Of a DNA stretch of 64,000 nucleotides, positions 63,247 through 64,000 are shown one piece after another. Every line of letters begins with the position of its first letter. Position 1 is the stretch's first letter. The notes beneath the pieces are model-generated. The model saw only the letters and a list, made by a program, of their open reading frames with translations, searched no databases and had not been told where the DNA came from. The stretch is from Plasmopara viticola. Its lineage: Eukaryota; Oomycota; Peronosporomycetes; Peronosporales; Peronosporaceae. Position numbers and translations under genes: made by a program. The stretch is taken from the NCBI GenBank assembly GCA_001695595.3, contig MBPM02000014.1, forward strand, positions 558,001-622,000, written 5' to 3'.

Positions 63247-63736
63247 CAAACAGATGGTCGTTGCAACAGGATGTATTGCTACGTCAATTGTTTCAACCTG
63301 AACTCTTCAAATGACTTGAAATCGATAGAAGTCTCAAATTGTGCAATCCACACCTGCAAAATTGTCCGTCCGAGCTCGCGTCTTTTTTCTACCAATCCCT
63401 TTCCTATTTTGTAGTAATGTTAACGTTTAGCTGGACATCTTGATCGATTTATTACCTTTTGATTGATGTGTCTGCTCTTGGTGTCGCCGAAAATAGCTGT
63501 CATACGTATAGTGAGAGTCAAAGCCAATTTGTATTACAAGCTGGAATGTTGCATATTTCCGACCTAATATTTAAAAGCTAATTTTCCAATCAGAAGCCTG
63601 AAAAGCCAACTCATACTTGGAGGCTGCGTATCTAATCCTTATATAAAGGTAAGAAGGCGTCGAAGCGGCACACATGGTTATACAATTCGAAAGCTATTAA
63701 GGTTGATTGATATTTGATCTATCGTTTTGCTAACTT
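63247..63736. other. Intergenic, no feature seen
   Basis: 490 bases between two plus-strand genes. No open frame or repeat is supported. It should hold the promoter of the gene starting at 63737. Confidence 0.5.
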
Positions 63737-64000
63737 ATGAACGGTGGAAACGACATGCCGCCATTCTTTGACGTGTACGCAGCGATCGCTGCGTGTTTGT
63801 ACCTCGTGGACGTTGGATTTAACTCTTCCCTAGAGTATGGAGACTTGCCAGGTCAATATGCATCTGACAAAACTTGCGACTCGATTGTCACGTTGTGAGT
63901 GTGGGACAGCTTTAAAACATGTGTAGATTTCGCTCTTTACGTTCAAGGGTGACATGGCTCAGTGTGCAGGTTCTGCTGCAGATCACAGCTCTTATTAACC
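63737..64000 (+). CDS. First exon(s) of a gene cut by the window end
   Basis: ATG at 63737 opens MNGGNDMPPFFDVYAAIAAC, followed by LYLVDVGFNSSLEYGDLPGQ and an end near DKTCDSIVTL. A GTGAGT donor is at 63895. A possible second exon begins after the CAG at 63967-63969. The first exon has a moderately hydrophobic segment (residues ~9-26) that could be a membrane helix. No family can be named from this short part. Confidence 0.45.

Overview
The window looks like nuclear DNA of a plant-associated oomycete, probably a downy mildew or Phytophthora relative. The genes are eukaryotic and carry short GT-AG introns (mostly 40-95 nt). One locus has the LFLAK and HVLVVVP motifs of the Crinkler (CRN) effector family, which is typical of plant-pathogenic oomycetes. 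Compact clusters of housekeeping genes alternate with long AT-rich stretches of decayed transposon sequence. The species cannot be fixed from the sequence alone.

Layout. 1-7.1 kb: no gene, decayed repeats. 7.1-12.6 kb: mitochondrial ribosomal protein L1, biotin protein ligase (+), katanin p60 (-, one apparent frameshift) and a KIX-like protein (-). 12.6-21.9 kb: gene desert. 21.9-26.1 kb: exonuclease 1 (+) tail to tail with a coiled-coil/RING-H2 protein (-). 26.1-30.3 kb: desert. 30.3-39.5 kb: TLC-domain membrane protein (-), a long inverted repeat, ZIP metal transporter (+), a SWI/SNF BAF60/SMARCD subunit (+) and a C2HC zinc-finger protein (+), interspersed with three copies of one non-LTR retroelement. 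39.5-44.4 kb: decayed Ty3/Gypsy and other repeat remnants. 44.4-52.1 kb: a CRN-family gene on the minus strand, cut in two by a Ty3/Gypsy LTR retrotransposon (45292-51154) with a CCCTC target duplication. 52.1-56.2 kb: gene remnants, including an MFS transporter fragment. 56.2-63.2 kb: a 1648-residue predicted protein joining a ZFC3H1-type zinc finger, HAT/TPR-like helices and leucine-rich repeats (-), then a coiled-coil protein (-) and a divergent SMI1/KNR4 (SUKH) gene (+). 63.7-64.0 kb: first exon of a gene that runs off the window.

The cellular genes do not form one pathway. They cover mitochondrial translation, biotinylation, microtubule severing, DNA repair, ubiquitylation, zinc uptake, chromatin remodelling and nuclear RNA surveillance. 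The most notable items are the CRN gene split by a retrotransposon, the unusual zinc-finger/HAT/LRR architecture, the internally deleted non-LTR copies sharing both ends, and the 196-bp-arm inverted repeat. Exon limits were assigned by hand from reading frame, splice signals and family conservation. They are predictions, not transcript-supported models.
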